Part shown: one piece after another, positions 7,649 through 17,107 of the stretch
Layout of the letters: each line of letters opens with the position of its first letter
Position numbering within the stretch: the stretch's first letter is position 1
DNA from: Lachnospiraceae bacterium
GTDB lineage: Bacteria; Bacillota; Clostridia; Lachnospirales; Lachnospiraceae
DNA length: 64,000 nt
Assembly: GCA_910576385.1 (NCBI GenBank)
Contig: CAJTIR010000003.1
Location: 1 to 64,000, forward strand
Direction of reading: 5' to 3'
The notes under the pieces: generated by a model
Told to the model about the DNA's origin: nothing
Databases searched by the model: none
The model's input: only the letters and a program-made list of their open reading frames with translations
Translations under genes and position numbers: made by a program

Positions 7649-8785
7649 ATGAAGTGTAACATATGTGGGAGAGAGATGCAGTTTTTAGAGGTTTTAACAG
7701 GGCAGGAGAGCGAGGTGACAAAGTTATATAAAGAACCGAATTATTCCAAGGGTGTGGATATTTCGTTTTATCAGTGTCCAAAGTGTACCCACGGCCATAT
7801 CAATAAACTGATACAAAAGGATTATTATCAGAAGTATGAGCTGATCCATAATATTGATGATACAGGTGTGCAGGGAAATTATACGAAATCGCTGCTGGAT
7901 TATTATGAGCAGCAGTTTGAAGAATTAAATCAATATATTAGCAGTAATGAGTGTATTTTAGACATAGGCTGCGGACCAGGAATTTTATTAAAAAAGGTTA
8001 TGAAGTATTTTCAAAAAGGCATTGGTGTAGAACCCTCCAGTATACAGACAAAGTATGCAGAGGAAAATCTGGATATCAATGTTCTCACTTCTTTTTTTGA
8101 TGAGTCTGTGGATATTCCAGATAATAGTATAGACGCTTTTATCTGTACGCAAGTGTTTGAACATTTGGAAAATGTTCAGGAAGTTACCAAGACAGCATTT
8201 AGCAAATTAAAGAAAAATGGGATTGGATATGTTGAGGTGCCCAATGGTCAAAAGATTATAAATGAGAATCGTTATTATGATATTTTTCCAGAACATGTAA
8301 ATTATTTTACGGTACTTAGTCTTAGTACTCTTTTGGCAAATGCAGGATTTGAAATAGTTAAGATTGGTGAGAGTTTTAACGGGAATTTCCTTGCCGCCTA
8401 TGTAAGAAAAGGAGAGATACATGTAGGATTTACAAAAATGCGTGAAAAGTATATGGAATATATTGACCACATTACAAGCCAATACCAAAAGATAGCAGTT
8501 TGGGGGGCGGGGACAAAGTCCAGAAGTTTTATTTCCTTGATGAAAGATCATCAACCTAAATATATATTTGACAGCAATCCGCTGCTTACGGGGGGGTATA
8601 TTCGCAACAGTAAAGTGCAAATTATAAAACCGGATAGAGAGAAGATAAGTGACTGTGAAGTTGTCATTATTTTTGCGATCAGTTATAAAAATGAGATAGA
8701 AGAAATTCTAAGGAAAGAGTATGGATTTCAGGGGAAAATTATTTCTATGGATAATCTTGAGCAAAGAGAACAATTTGAATCTTAA
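7649..8785 (+). CDS. Sugar C-methyltransferase (zinc-binding, Methyltransf_14 type)
   Basis: A 378-residue class I SAM-dependent methyltransferase of the TylC3/NovU-like group that methylates carbon atoms of keto-deoxysugar nucleotides. It starts with a zinc-binding pair of CxxC knuckles (CNICG near residue 3, CPKCTHGH near 47). The SAM site is ILDIGCGPGILLKKV (about 108-122), and a C-terminal domain has WGAGTKSRSFISL and a second Rossmann-like fold. AGGAGG precedes ATG 7649. In this block it would act on the CDP-4-keto sugar from RfbG. A run of seven G (8590-8596) sits in frame near the C-terminus (LLTGGYIR), so the gene reads intact here but could slip. Confidence 0.85.
   Translation: MKCNICGREMQFLEVLTGQESEVTKLYKEPNYSKGVDISFYQCPKCTHGHINKLIQKDYYQKYELIHNIDDTGVQGNYTKSLLDYYEQQFEELNQYISSNECILDIGCGPGILLKKVMKYFQKGIGVEPSSIQTKYAEENLDINVLTSFFDESVDIPDNSIDAFICTQVFEHLENVQEVTKTAFSKLKKNGIGYVEVPNGQKIINENRYYDIFPEHVNYFTVLSLSTLLANAGFEIVKIGESFNGNFLAAYVRKGEIHVGFTKMREKYMEYIDHITSQYQKIAVWGAGTKSRSFISLMKDHQPKYIFDSNPLLTGGYIRNSKVQIIKPDREKISDCEVVIIFAISYKNEIEEILRKEYGFQGKIISMDNLEQREQFES
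8590..8596 (+). repeat. Poly-G tract (G7) in the C-methyltransferase gene
   Basis: Seven G followed by TAT, like the tracts in rfbG (G8 then TAT) and the FkbM gene (G11 then TAT). The frame is intact at this length. Gain or loss of one G would truncate the last fifth of the protein. Confidence 0.6.
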
Positions 8786-8799
8786 AGTATGGAGAGACA

Positions 8800-9729
8800 A
8801 TGAGCAGTCAGAAAAATCAACAAATTAGAAGAAAGCGACTTGTAATATCAGGGGGAGGCACTTTTATTGCCAGACATTTGGTGAAGAAGTTAGACATTAA
8901 TAAATATGATATTGTGATAGTAATGCGGCGTACACCAGAGGAAAAACTTCAAATGGAGGGGGTAAGATACATTGCTCTTGATATGGAAGAATATCGTAAT
9001 TTTGACAGATATATAGATAGGTGTGATTATTATCTGCCTTTTGCATGGGCAGGAACAAGAAGGGAAGACAGGAATAATCAACAGATTAATGAAAAGAGTT
9101 ATCGATGTATTTTAGCCAGTATTAAGACTTTAATACAAAAATGTGGGTGTACGAAGGTGATCATTCCAGGAACATTTGCCGAATACAAAAATCAATATGT
9201 CTTGATAGATGAGACGACGGTTTGTGAGCCGGAATTAGCCTATGGAAAGTATAAATATCAATTATATAAAGATGTAAGCGCTCTGTGTAAAGAAAATGGA
9301 ATAACATTTATAGAAGTCAGATTGTTTAGTGTATATGGCGCCGATGATAATGATAGCAAGATGATCAATAGTATTTTTAGAAAAATGTTAAAAAATGAAG
9401 AGATTGCTGTGACGAGAGCAGAGCATATTTGGGATTTTGTTCATGTGGATGACGTAGCAGAAGCCTTCGTTAAATTGATGGAGAGCGAAGTGGAAAGCGG
9501 ATGTTATAATGTAGCTACTATGGATCATAGGACACTGAAATCATATTTTGAGGAAATGAAGAAACTAGCGGGAAGCAGCAGTAAATTATTATATGGGGCG
9601 ATTCCTTATGAGGGTGATCAGATTCCACATGTGATTTGTGATACAAGAAAGATTTTACATTCCGTGGATTGGAAACCTCAAATATCTTTTGAAAAAGGAA
9701 TACAAGAAATGATACGCAGCTATAAATGA
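8800..9729 (+). CDS. NAD-dependent epimerase/dehydratase (extended SDR)
   Basis: A 309-residue extended short-chain dehydrogenase. The glycine-rich loop is slightly changed (VISGGGTFIARHLV), the Tyr-Lys pair is YGKYKYQLYK, and HVDDVAEAFVKLME is the typical C-terminal block. GGAGAG precedes ATG 8800. In a CDP-6-deoxyhexose block such enzymes reduce or epimerise the 4-keto group. Activity against the C-methylated or branched intermediate is inferred from position only. Confidence 0.8.
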   Translation: MSSQKNQQIRRKRLVISGGGTFIARHLVKKLDINKYDIVIVMRRTPEEKLQMEGVRYIALDMEEYRNFDRYIDRCDYYLPFAWAGTRREDRNNQQINEKSYRCILASIKTLIQKCGCTKVIIPGTFAEYKNQYVLIDETTVCEPELAYGKYKYQLYKDVSALCKENGITFIEVRLFSVYGADDNDSKMINSIFRKMLKNEEIAVTRAEHIWDFVHVDDVAEAFVKLMESEVESGCYNVATMDHRTLKSYFEEMKKLAGSSSKLLYGAIPYEGDQIPHVICDTRKILHSVDWKPQISFEKGIQEMIRSYK

Positions 9730-9760
9730 AAATATGATTAATTCAGAAAGGGAAATTTTG

Positions 9761-10639
9761 ATGAATATTGGATTTGATATTACACGCGGTTATTTAAAAT
9801 ATACATATGTTTTAGTAAAATCAATTTTGGATAATAATCCAGATGAAGAAATTTGTTTTTATATATTTTCTGCAAATATAAAAGCAGAAGATTTGGATGT
9901 ATTATGTGAGCTAGTTGAAAGTCATAATGGACGTATTGAATTGATTTCAATTGACAAAGAGTTGATTGCAGATATTTTTGTTGCACCTCATCCGGGATAT
10001 CCGATAGAAGCACATACGGTTTATTTTCATGTACATACTTTACCAGATGAGGTTGACCGTATATTAATCATGGATGGAGATATGATTGTGAAAAAACCAT
10101 TAAGAGAAATTTATGAGATGGATTTTGAGGATAACTATGTGATTTGTCCAGATGGTTCTTGCATGAATGAAGAAGTAAATACTTGGCCTGATACATTTCG
10201 CAAAGCTGGCATGACAACATTTTCCACTTGTTTTACCTTGTATAATGTAAAAAAGATCAAAAAAGATTTCTCGTTTAATGATATTATTGCAGCAAATAGA
10301 GAGGTTGTAAGAGTTTTTGGAGGCTCAAACGAGGAGTTAGGCTATGGTCTGCTTTTTAATGGCAAAGAACGTTATATTCCAGAAACCAAATATGGTTTTT
10401 ATATTTATACGGACAATGAACAAAAATATACGTCCGAAGAATTATTAGAGTTTGAGAGAGAAGCTGTAGCGATCCATTATTGGCGCAGCCATCCTTGGGG
10501 ATCGCAAATTGGTATGAGTCCACTACATTCTTACTGGTGGGATTACGCGAAAGACACACCATATTATGAAGAATTCAAGTCAGAATTTTGGGCTTTTTGG
10601 AAAGATTTTAGAAGTAAATATTTAATACCATTAGGATAA
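9761..10639 (+). CDS. GT8-family glycosyltransferase
   Basis: A 292-residue transferase of the LgtC/GatL-like GT8 group. The nucleotide-sugar and metal binding motif is LIMDGDMIV (DxD near residue 104), preceded by HTVYFHVHTLPDEVDRIL. AIHYWRSHPWG near the C-terminus supplies the usual second metal ligand (His). GT8 enzymes are retaining and typically use UDP-glucose or UDP-galactose. I chose ATG 9761 because AGAAAGGGA sits 8 nt upstream. An in-frame ATG at 9734 lacks a good site. It is probably part of the assembly of the glycan made by this block. Confidence 0.82.
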   Translation: MNIGFDITRGYLKYTYVLVKSILDNNPDEEICFYIFSANIKAEDLDVLCELVESHNGRIELISIDKELIADIFVAPHPGYPIEAHTVYFHVHTLPDEVDRILIMDGDMIVKKPLREIYEMDFEDNYVICPDGSCMNEEVNTWPDTFRKAGMTTFSTCFTLYNVKKIKKDFSFNDIIAANREVVRVFGGSNEELGYGLLFNGKERYIPETKYGFYIYTDNEQKYTSEELLEFEREAVAIHYWRSHPWGSQIGMSPLHSYWWDYAKDTPYYEEFKSEFWAFWKDFRSKYLIPLG

Positions 10640-10679
10640 AATATGGTACATGTTATGAATATTTTGGAAAGGAAAAGAT

Positions 10680-11474
10680 ATGGATTATAAATTTGCAGTT
10701 TTTGCATATGGTGATGTTGGTTTGGCTGCTGTGAAGATTTTCCGTGACAGGAAGAAACAGTTAAAATTTGTTTTGCTCGATCGGGAAAATTTTTGGGATA
10801 AGAACAAACTGATTATAGAAGAACTAAAGAATTATCCAGATACAGAAATCATTTATTATGAAAATGAAGAAGAGCTTATTGCGAAATGCAAAGAACTGGA
10901 TATGGTGATATTGGCATGGTGGGGACGTATCATAAAGGGAGAATTGTTGGAAACTCCAAAACATGGTTTTGTTAACTTGCATACTAGTTTTTTGCCGTAT
11001 GGAAAAGGAAAACATCCTCATTATTGGTCGTTAGTTGAGGAAAAACCATATGGCGTTACTATAATGAAAATTGATGCGGGGTTAGATACGGGAGCTATTA
11101 TTTATCAAAGGGAGATTGAAAAAACTTGGGAAGATACAGGAAAATCTCTCTATTTTAAGGGAATACATACAATGTGTGATTTATTAGAGGAAAAGAAAGA
11201 GAATCTCTTAAATCTGGAGTTTGAAGAAAGGGGTCAGGTAGGAGAAGGGACATTTCATTTTGGAAAAGAAATAAATGAGGATTCTATCATACATTTGGGG
11301 GAAAAGTATAGGGCAAAAGATCTGCTGAATAAGATACGTGCAAGAACATTTGAGCCTTTCCCAGCGTCTTATTTTATAGAAGGTGGAGAAACATATGAAG
11401 TAAGAATTTCTATTAAAAAGGTAGAGAAATCTTTTGACAGCAGGGAAATAAATTATGATGAAATTCAGGGATAG
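10680..11474 (+). CDS. Sugar-nucleotide N-formyltransferase
   Basis: A 264-residue enzyme of the methionyl-tRNA formyltransferase-like fold, as in WbkC, QdtF and FdtF, that moves a formyl group from N10-formyl-tetrahydrofolate to an amino sugar. The catalytic triad is visible: Asn and His in FVNLHTSFLPYGKGKHPHYW and Asp in IDAGLDTGAI. It sits directly before a DegT aminotransferase, so the pair would make a 4-amino sugar and N-formylate it, as in GDP-perosamine or dTDP-Qui4N pathways. It is shorter than tRNA formyltransferases and lacks their C-terminal RNA-binding domain. Confidence 0.85.
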   Translation: MDYKFAVFAYGDVGLAAVKIFRDRKKQLKFVLLDRENFWDKNKLIIEELKNYPDTEIIYYENEEELIAKCKELDMVILAWWGRIIKGELLETPKHGFVNLHTSFLPYGKGKHPHYWSLVEEKPYGVTIMKIDAGLDTGAIIYQREIEKTWEDTGKSLYFKGIHTMCDLLEEKKENLLNLEFEERGQVGEGTFHFGKEINEDSIIHLGEKYRAKDLLNKIRARTFEPFPASYFIEGGETYEVRISIKKVEKSFDSREINYDEIQG

Positions 11475-11507
11475 GGATTAGACAAACATAGGATAGGAGT
11501 GACAAGC

Positions 11508-12626
11508 ATGCATGAAAAAGTAGCATTAGCTGGACCAGATATCGGACAAAAAGAAATAGATTATGTTGTGGATGCAGTAAAAAATGGGTGGTATAAAACT
11601 TATGATAAACATATCCGTAAATTGGAAGAGACATTTGCCGATTATATTGGCGTAAAATATGCCATAGCCACTTATTGTGGTACCCATGCTCTTCATTTGG
11701 CAACCATTGCTTTGAATTTGAAACCAGGAGATGAAGTGATTGTAACAGATCAGAGTTATATTGCGACAGCCCAGGCGATCTCTTATGTAGGAGCTACTTG
11801 TGTGTTTGTTGATATTGATCCAGATACACTCTGCATAAATCCAGATAAGATTTTAGAAGCGATTACACCAAAAACGAGAGCAATTATGTTAGTGCATTTT
11901 GCGGGGTTTGCAGCAGATATGGATCAGATTATGGAGATTGCCAAACAGAAGAATATAGCTGTGATTGAAGATGCATGTCAAGCAGTTGGCGTGAGATATA
12001 GAGAAACATTTTGTGGAAGTATTGGAGATATAGGCGTATTCAGTTTTCAGGGGTCAAAGATCGCTGTAGGCGGTGAGGGAGGCATGTTTGTCACGAATGA
12101 TGAGTCACTTTACAAAAGGGCATGTCATTACGGGACTTTTTGCCGAAATGATTCTATTGCATATCTATGGTCTGATGATGTGGGGTATAATTATCGTATT
12201 TCTAATGTAACGGCAGCGTTGATTTTAGCTCAGGTAGAGCGTATTAACGAATTGATAGAAAAGAAAAAGAAGATTTTTACATGGTATGAGAAGAATTTAA
12301 AAGAAATAAAAGAGATAAAGATGCTTTTACCAAAGCAATATTGTGAAAGTAATTATAGTTATGTGGTGGGTTATCTTTGTGACGAGAGTAAGGTCAAAAG
12401 AGATGAATTAATTGAAAAAATGATCCAAGAGTATAATGTCTATATGCGTCCAGGTTATCCTTCTATGAGCTTAATGCCAGGCTATGTAAGACGTTTTCAG
12501 GTACCAAATTCTCAAAGATATTTCGAGAAAGGAATTGTATTTCCTACCGCACTGAATATTGTGGAAGAGGATGTGGAATATGTATGTAGGAGTTTAAAGC
12601 AGATACTCTTATATGATGAAAAGTAA
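11508..12626 (+). CDS. DegT/DnrJ/EryC1-family sugar aminotransferase
   Basis: A 372-residue PLP-dependent aminotransferase acting on a keto-sugar nucleotide, similar to perosamine synthetases. The PLP-binding Lys is in SFQGSKIAVGGEGG, which makes it a true aminotransferase. The RfbH-type dehydrases have His there. Other family blocks are IATYCGTHALHLA and VIEDACQAVG. AGGAG at 11494 lies 9 nt before ATG 11508. A GTG at 11499 is in frame but overlaps the ribosome site. With the upstream formyltransferase it predicts an N-formylamino sugar. Confidence 0.87.
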   Translation: MHEKVALAGPDIGQKEIDYVVDAVKNGWYKTYDKHIRKLEETFADYIGVKYAIATYCGTHALHLATIALNLKPGDEVIVTDQSYIATAQAISYVGATCVFVDIDPDTLCINPDKILEAITPKTRAIMLVHFAGFAADMDQIMEIAKQKNIAVIEDACQAVGVRYRETFCGSIGDIGVFSFQGSKIAVGGEGGMFVTNDESLYKRACHYGTFCRNDSIAYLWSDDVGYNYRISNVTAALILAQVERINELIEKKKKIFTWYEKNLKEIKEIKMLLPKQYCESNYSYVVGYLCDESKVKRDELIEKMIQEYNVYMRPGYPSMSLMPGYVRRFQVPNSQRYFEKGIVFPTALNIVEEDVEYVCRSLKQILLYDEK

Positions 12627-12662
12627 TAAATTTAAACGACGTTGGAAAGGTAGAGTGAACGG

Positions 12663-14159
12663 GTGAAAGAGCAAATCACATTTATAGATACAGAGGGAAT
12701 GGAACGGCCATCGGCGGAAATGGATTATAATAAGGTAAGGCGAACGATCTATCAGCAAACGACCAAGGTTATAGTTATTGTTCAGGCATATGGGAAAATT
12801 AAGAAGACAAAGCGATGTGTAGAAAATATTTTGAGGTACACCAAAGAGATACCTTTTGAATTATGGCTTTTGGATAATGGTTCGGAAGAAAATGATATCT
12901 TAGAGTTTTTTAAATCCGTAGATTATGAACCTAAAAAAATTATTAGGATCACAAAAAATATTACAGGTGTTTTTGCAGTGAATAGATTGATACATCAGCT
13001 TACATCAGAATATTTTGCGATTGTAAATAATGATATAATTGTGACGAAGAATTGGTTGAAAAACCTTATAACATGTATGGATAGTGATCCCAAAATTGGG
13101 GCGGCATGTCCGGTTTCTACAAATATCAGTAATAATCAGTTAGAAGTATTAGAAGGATTTTCGGATTTAGAGGAGATGCAAAAGAAAGCAGCAAGATTTA
13201 ATAAATCCGATAAGCGTAAATGGGAGGAACGTCTTAGGATTATACCAACTGCAATGTTATTTCGGCGGGAAATGTTAGATGATATAGGAGTATTTGATGT
13301 AGGATTTGTGCATGATTTTGGAGACGATGATTTTTTCTTTCGTGCACGGCGTGCCGGCTATCAGTTGATTGTGTGCAGAGATACTTTTGTACATCATGAT
13401 CATAATATGATGGAACGAGATATTAGCGGCTTGGAAATGAAGCGCAGCCAAATGGGGAGGGAAGCCTTTCAGAAGAAATATCAAGGTCTGGATGCATGGG
13501 AAGATGGAGCAAATCATATTAAAGAATTTTGTCATTATGGTGAATTAGATTATGAAAAGGAAAAACAGATTCAAATATTAGGTGTAGATACTAGATGTGG
13601 AACACCGATTTTGGATGTGAAAAATAAATTAAAGGCGGAAGGCTATTTTGATTTTATGATAGATGCATTTACAACAGATTTGAAATATTATTTTGACTTA
13701 AATAGTATTTCAGATTATGTGGTTCATGATAATATTTCTACTGTCATTTCTAGGTTTAGGGACAAAAAATATCAATTTATTGTGTTAGGGGAGGCTTTAA
13801 ACAGTTATCAGAAACCAGTAGAAGTACTGTTGGACTTGATGTCTTTGACAGCGTCAAAAGGAATTCTGTTGTTTCACATTTATAATACAGATAATATATA
13901 TGAATTTTTATGGCAGCAGGGCTTGATCAATGAGAGAACATCCAAAAACTACCAGAGAATATCATATGATGATATTATTAATGAATTAAAAGAAATACCG
14001 CTTAAAAAGCTTGATATTGATTTACAGGCATATCCAGTCACAGATGAAATAAGGAATTTTACAGATCAGATGGCGTATATAAGTTTGGAGGAAGGAAGAG
14101 AGGAAAGAGTTCAAAATTTATATGTCATGGAATATTGGTTCTGGGTTCAAAAAGACTAA
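12663..14159 (+). CDS. GT2 glycosyltransferase with methyltransferase-like C-terminal domain
   Basis: A 498-residue protein. Residues about 35-270 are a GT2 (GT-A) domain: IVIVQAYG, LWLLDNGS, AIVNNDIIVTKNWL and FGDDDFFFRARRAGY. The last 200 residues resemble the methyltransferase tails of the proteins at 40618 and 60590, but the SAM loop is degenerate (LGVDTRCGTPILDVKNKL against LEVGCDLGATLVEIKNRY in the intact relative), so it may not bind SAM. The GTG start has a distant AAAGG site. Sugar specificity unknown. Confidence 0.78.
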   Translation: MKEQITFIDTEGMERPSAEMDYNKVRRTIYQQTTKVIVIVQAYGKIKKTKRCVENILRYTKEIPFELWLLDNGSEENDILEFFKSVDYEPKKIIRITKNITGVFAVNRLIHQLTSEYFAIVNNDIIVTKNWLKNLITCMDSDPKIGAACPVSTNISNNQLEVLEGFSDLEEMQKKAARFNKSDKRKWEERLRIIPTAMLFRREMLDDIGVFDVGFVHDFGDDDFFFRARRAGYQLIVCRDTFVHHDHNMMERDISGLEMKRSQMGREAFQKKYQGLDAWEDGANHIKEFCHYGELDYEKEKQIQILGVDTRCGTPILDVKNKLKAEGYFDFMIDAFTTDLKYYFDLNSISDYVVHDNISTVISRFRDKKYQFIVLGEALNSYQKPVEVLLDLMSLTASKGILLFHIYNTDNIYEFLWQQGLINERTSKNYQRISYDDIINELKEIPLKKLDIDLQAYPVTDEIRNFTDQMAYISLEEGREERVQNLYVMEYWFWVQKD

Positions 14160-14173
14160 TAGGAGAAGATAAA

Positions 14174-15305
14174 ATGGCAGTTTGTAATCAAATTGATTTT
14201 TCATGGATGGAAACAACAAGTAAAGAATACCCCGGTTATAAAGATTATTTGATGGAACAAAAAGAAAGAAATTTAGAGTTATATTTATTTGGTTTTGGAG
14301 GATTTGGGCAGGCTGCAGCCGATAGCCTGTTAGATCATAATGTTGATATAACTTATTTTGTTGACAACGATGAAAAGAAGTTAGGCAAACAGTATCGGGG
14401 AATTGAATGTATTTCATTCCAACATTTTTTAGAAAAGAAAGACAAAGTTTTTCTAATTGTTGCGGTAGGCAATCCGTTGTCAATTATAGAGCAATTAGAC
14501 AGGTACGAAATCAAAAATTATAATGTAATGATTTCGCCATATAAATTAGTGTTTGATGATACTTTGAAGAACATGGAGCTTAGCGATGTATCATTAAAAC
14601 TAAAAACAGTGGCTTCTTTGTTAGAAGATTCAAGATCTCTAAATGTACTTCAAAATATTATAGAAAGCTGGTATAAAGTATCTTATAACAAAGAGTTGTT
14701 TTTAGAAATTTATGAGGGGAATCAATATTTTTGTAAAGACATTATTTCATTGGATGAAAATAGTGTTTTTGTAGATTGTGGCGCTTTTATAGGGGATTCG
14801 CTGGAAAGTTTTTTGGTAAATGTCAGTGATAGTAATTTTTCAAAGGCATTTTTATTTGAGTTAAATGATTTCACATGTGAAGAATTACAAAGCAATATTA
14901 AGCAATGGTGTTCGCCTGATGTTCAAAGGAAGATAAAGGTTATCAATAAAGGTGTTTCAGATGAAAATGTAGAATTTTTTTATTCTCCATCTGGAAGTTC
15001 CTCGAGTGTACGGGGGGGGGGGTATTTCAAAAGCTAAGATAGTCAGATTAGATGATGAATTGGCAAATGAAAGAGTTAGTTTAGTGAAAATGGACATTGA
15101 AGGTTCTGAAGCTGCGGCAATAAAGGGGTGCGAAAAGCTCATTAAAAAATATAAACCAGCTTTGGCGATATGTGTTTATCATAAAGTTACAGATCTATGG
15201 GAATTGCCACTTTTGATAAAGAGTTTTGTACCTGAGTATAAATTATATTTAAGGCATCATTCTAAAACTCAAATTGAGACAGTACTATATGCGGTATGTG
15301 AGTAA
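14174..15305 (+). CDS. FkbM-family methyltransferase, frameshifted in a G11 tract
   Basis: The same architecture as the proteins at 6441 and 17108: an N-terminal Rossmann-like domain (LFGFGGFGQAAADSL, then YFVDNDEKKLG), then the FkbM domain with VFVDCGAFIGDS. From ATG 14174 (AGGAGAAG just upstream) the frame stops at 15037 after 287 residues. The rest of the domain (KMDIEGSEAAAIKGC through LYAVCE) continues to 15305 in another frame. The switch is a run of eleven G at 15012-15022. Ten G would give an intact 376-residue protein with Arg-Gly-Gly-Gly in a variable loop. It is probably a phase-variable gene in the OFF state, with sequencing error as the alternative. Only one methylation of the glycan would be lost. 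Confidence 0.87.
15012..15022 (+). repeat. Poly-G tract (G11) in an FkbM methyltransferase gene
   Basis: Eleven consecutive G in AT-rich DNA, the longest such run in the window, located exactly at the frame break of the methyltransferase. Removing one G restores the frame. Confidence 0.9.
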
Positions 15306-15343
15306 GAAATAATCAAACAATTAATGTTGAAAGGATAATAACA

Positions 15344-17086
15344 ATGACAGTATCAGAATATATTTTTGACTTTTTGCAAAAAAAGGGATGTGGAACGGTA
15401 TATATGGTTTCTGGCAGTTCAGCAATGTGGCTGACAGATGCCTTAAAACGTAATACGCAGTTGGAAGCTGTCTGTTGTCAGCATGAGCAGGTTGCGGCTA
15501 TGGCAGCAGATGGTTATGGAAGAAAAGGGGATGTGCCAGGGGTATGCCTTGTGACGATTGGCCCAGGAGCCACCAATGCTATTACGGGAGTCGCAGGAGC
15601 CTATGTGGATTCATCTCCTATGTTTGTGCTTTCTGGTCAGGCCAATTCTAGAATTTTACAGTACCAGATGGATTCTGGAATTCGCCAAAAAGGAACCCAA
15701 AGTATCAATCTAGAAAATATGGTATCTGATATCACAAAATATTTTGCGGCGGTTATGAATGAAGCAGATATTCGTTATCACATGGAAATGGCATATAAAG
15801 CGGCTATGTCTGGTAGGAAGGGTCCTGTATGGTTGGATATCCCTATTGACATTCAGAATAAACAAATTCCAGAAAATATGAAGGGGATGGAGGAATCTGT
15901 CGAAGATAAGTGCAAAACAGATGAGGGTGAAACTGTGCCGCTGGAACAGATGAAAGAATTGCTGGAGCAGTCAAAAAAGCCGTTGATTTTGGCAGGATAT
16001 GGCGTGTTAGGAGCAAAAGCACAAAAGGAAGTATTAGAATTTGCTGAGGAATATCAGATTCCAATCGTTACCTCTAGGGCGGGAATTGGCGTGATAGAGA
16101 CAAATCATCCGCTTTATATTGGAAGACCTGGAAGCTATGGGGATCGTGCCTCTCATTTTGCTATTCAGGAGTGTGATTTACTTTTTATTTTGGGAAGCAG
16201 ATTGTCTGTATCTACAATTGGATATTATCCCCAGCGCTTTGCAGGAAATGCAAAAAAGGTGATGGTCGACATTGACGAGAGGGAACTGCAGAAAGAAGAT
16301 GTACCAGTAGACTTAAAAGTCCAGATGGATATAAAACAGTTTATGTTATCTATGTTATCAAAGGAATGGCATGTTTTGGAACACGAAGAATGGATCTCAC
16401 ATTGCCAAGATAATCGTGAAAAATATCCGACTGTTTTACCAGAATATGAGCAAGAAGATGGCATTAATAGTTATTACTTTACCAGAGAATTGTCTAGATT
16501 GGTTCCAGAAGGAGCTGATATTGTAGTGGACACTGGAAGCGTATGTAATATTGTTTCTCAGTCCTGGGAGTTGAAAAAAGATCAAAATTATATAATTTCT
16601 GGTGGGTTGTCATCTATGGGATTCTGGGCAAGCGCTGTCGGTATTGCGGCTCGATCAAAGAATGTCATTGCTTTGGCAGGCGATGGAAGTACACAGATGA
16701 ATATACAGGATTTTGCTACATTGGCATATTATCACCTTCCCGTAAAATTGTTTGTATACAATAATCAGGGCTATATGTTGATTCGTCATAACCAGCATAA
16801 TTATATGAATGACCGATTCTTAGGAGTGGGGCCAGATAGCGGAGTGCCAGCGGTAGAGTTTGAGAAGGTTGCAAAGGCATATAAACTCAAAACAGTAAAA
16901 ATTGAAAAGAAAGAAGAAATTAAGAATAAGATAAAGGAAGCTCTGGAATTTGAAGGTCCGGTGGTATGTGAAGTAATGGTTCAGGAATTTGGCATCATTG
17001 CGCCGCGTATTTCTTCCAGAGTTATGCCAGACGGGTCCTTAAAGGCAGCGGAGTTTGATGATTTATGGCCGTTTTTGAATGAATAA
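15344..17086 (+). CDS. Acetolactate-synthase-like thiamine diphosphate enzyme
   Basis: A 580-residue TPP-dependent carboligase of the acetohydroxyacid synthase superfamily, with all three domains: N-terminal pyrimidine-binding (catalytic Glu in CCQHEQVAAMAADGYGR, and GPGATNAITGVAGAY), a central domain (ILAGYGVLGAKAQ), and a C-terminal pyrophosphate-binding domain with GDGSTQMNIQDF followed by the closing YNNQGY. No regulatory subunit gene and no branched-chain amino acid genes are nearby. In a CDP-6-deoxysugar block the closest known logic is YerE of CDP-yersiniose synthesis, which adds a two-carbon unit from pyruvate to a 4-keto sugar. That assignment is an inference. Confidence 0.82.
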   Translation: MTVSEYIFDFLQKKGCGTVYMVSGSSAMWLTDALKRNTQLEAVCCQHEQVAAMAADGYGRKGDVPGVCLVTIGPGATNAITGVAGAYVDSSPMFVLSGQANSRILQYQMDSGIRQKGTQSINLENMVSDITKYFAAVMNEADIRYHMEMAYKAAMSGRKGPVWLDIPIDIQNKQIPENMKGMEESVEDKCKTDEGETVPLEQMKELLEQSKKPLILAGYGVLGAKAQKEVLEFAEEYQIPIVTSRAGIGVIETNHPLYIGRPGSYGDRASHFAIQECDLLFILGSRLSVSTIGYYPQRFAGNAKKVMVDIDERELQKEDVPVDLKVQMDIKQFMLSMLSKEWHVLEHEEWISHCQDNREKYPTVLPEYEQEDGINSYYFTRELSRLVPEGADIVVDTGSVCNIVSQSWELKKDQNYIISGGLSSMGFWASAVGIAARSKNVIALAGDGSTQMNIQDFATLAYYHLPVKLFVYNNQGYMLIRHNQHNYMNDRFLGVGPDSGVPAVEFEKVAKAYKLKTVKIEKKEEIKNKIKEALEFEGPVVCEVMVQEFGIIAPRISSRVMPDGSLKAAEFDDLWPFLNE

Positions 17087-17107
17087 GGATAAAGGTAGTT
17101 TTAAAAT

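Noticed and set aside
5020-8511. Shorter G runs (G6 at 5020-5025 and 8502-8507)
   Set aside because: The frames are intact and runs of six or fewer are not distinctive enough to call switches.
11508-12626. RfbH-type 3-dehydrase that would allow 3,6-dideoxyhexose synthesis
   Set aside because: The PLP position is Lys (SFQGSKIAVGGEGG), not the His that marks dehydrases, so 3-deoxygenation is not supported here.
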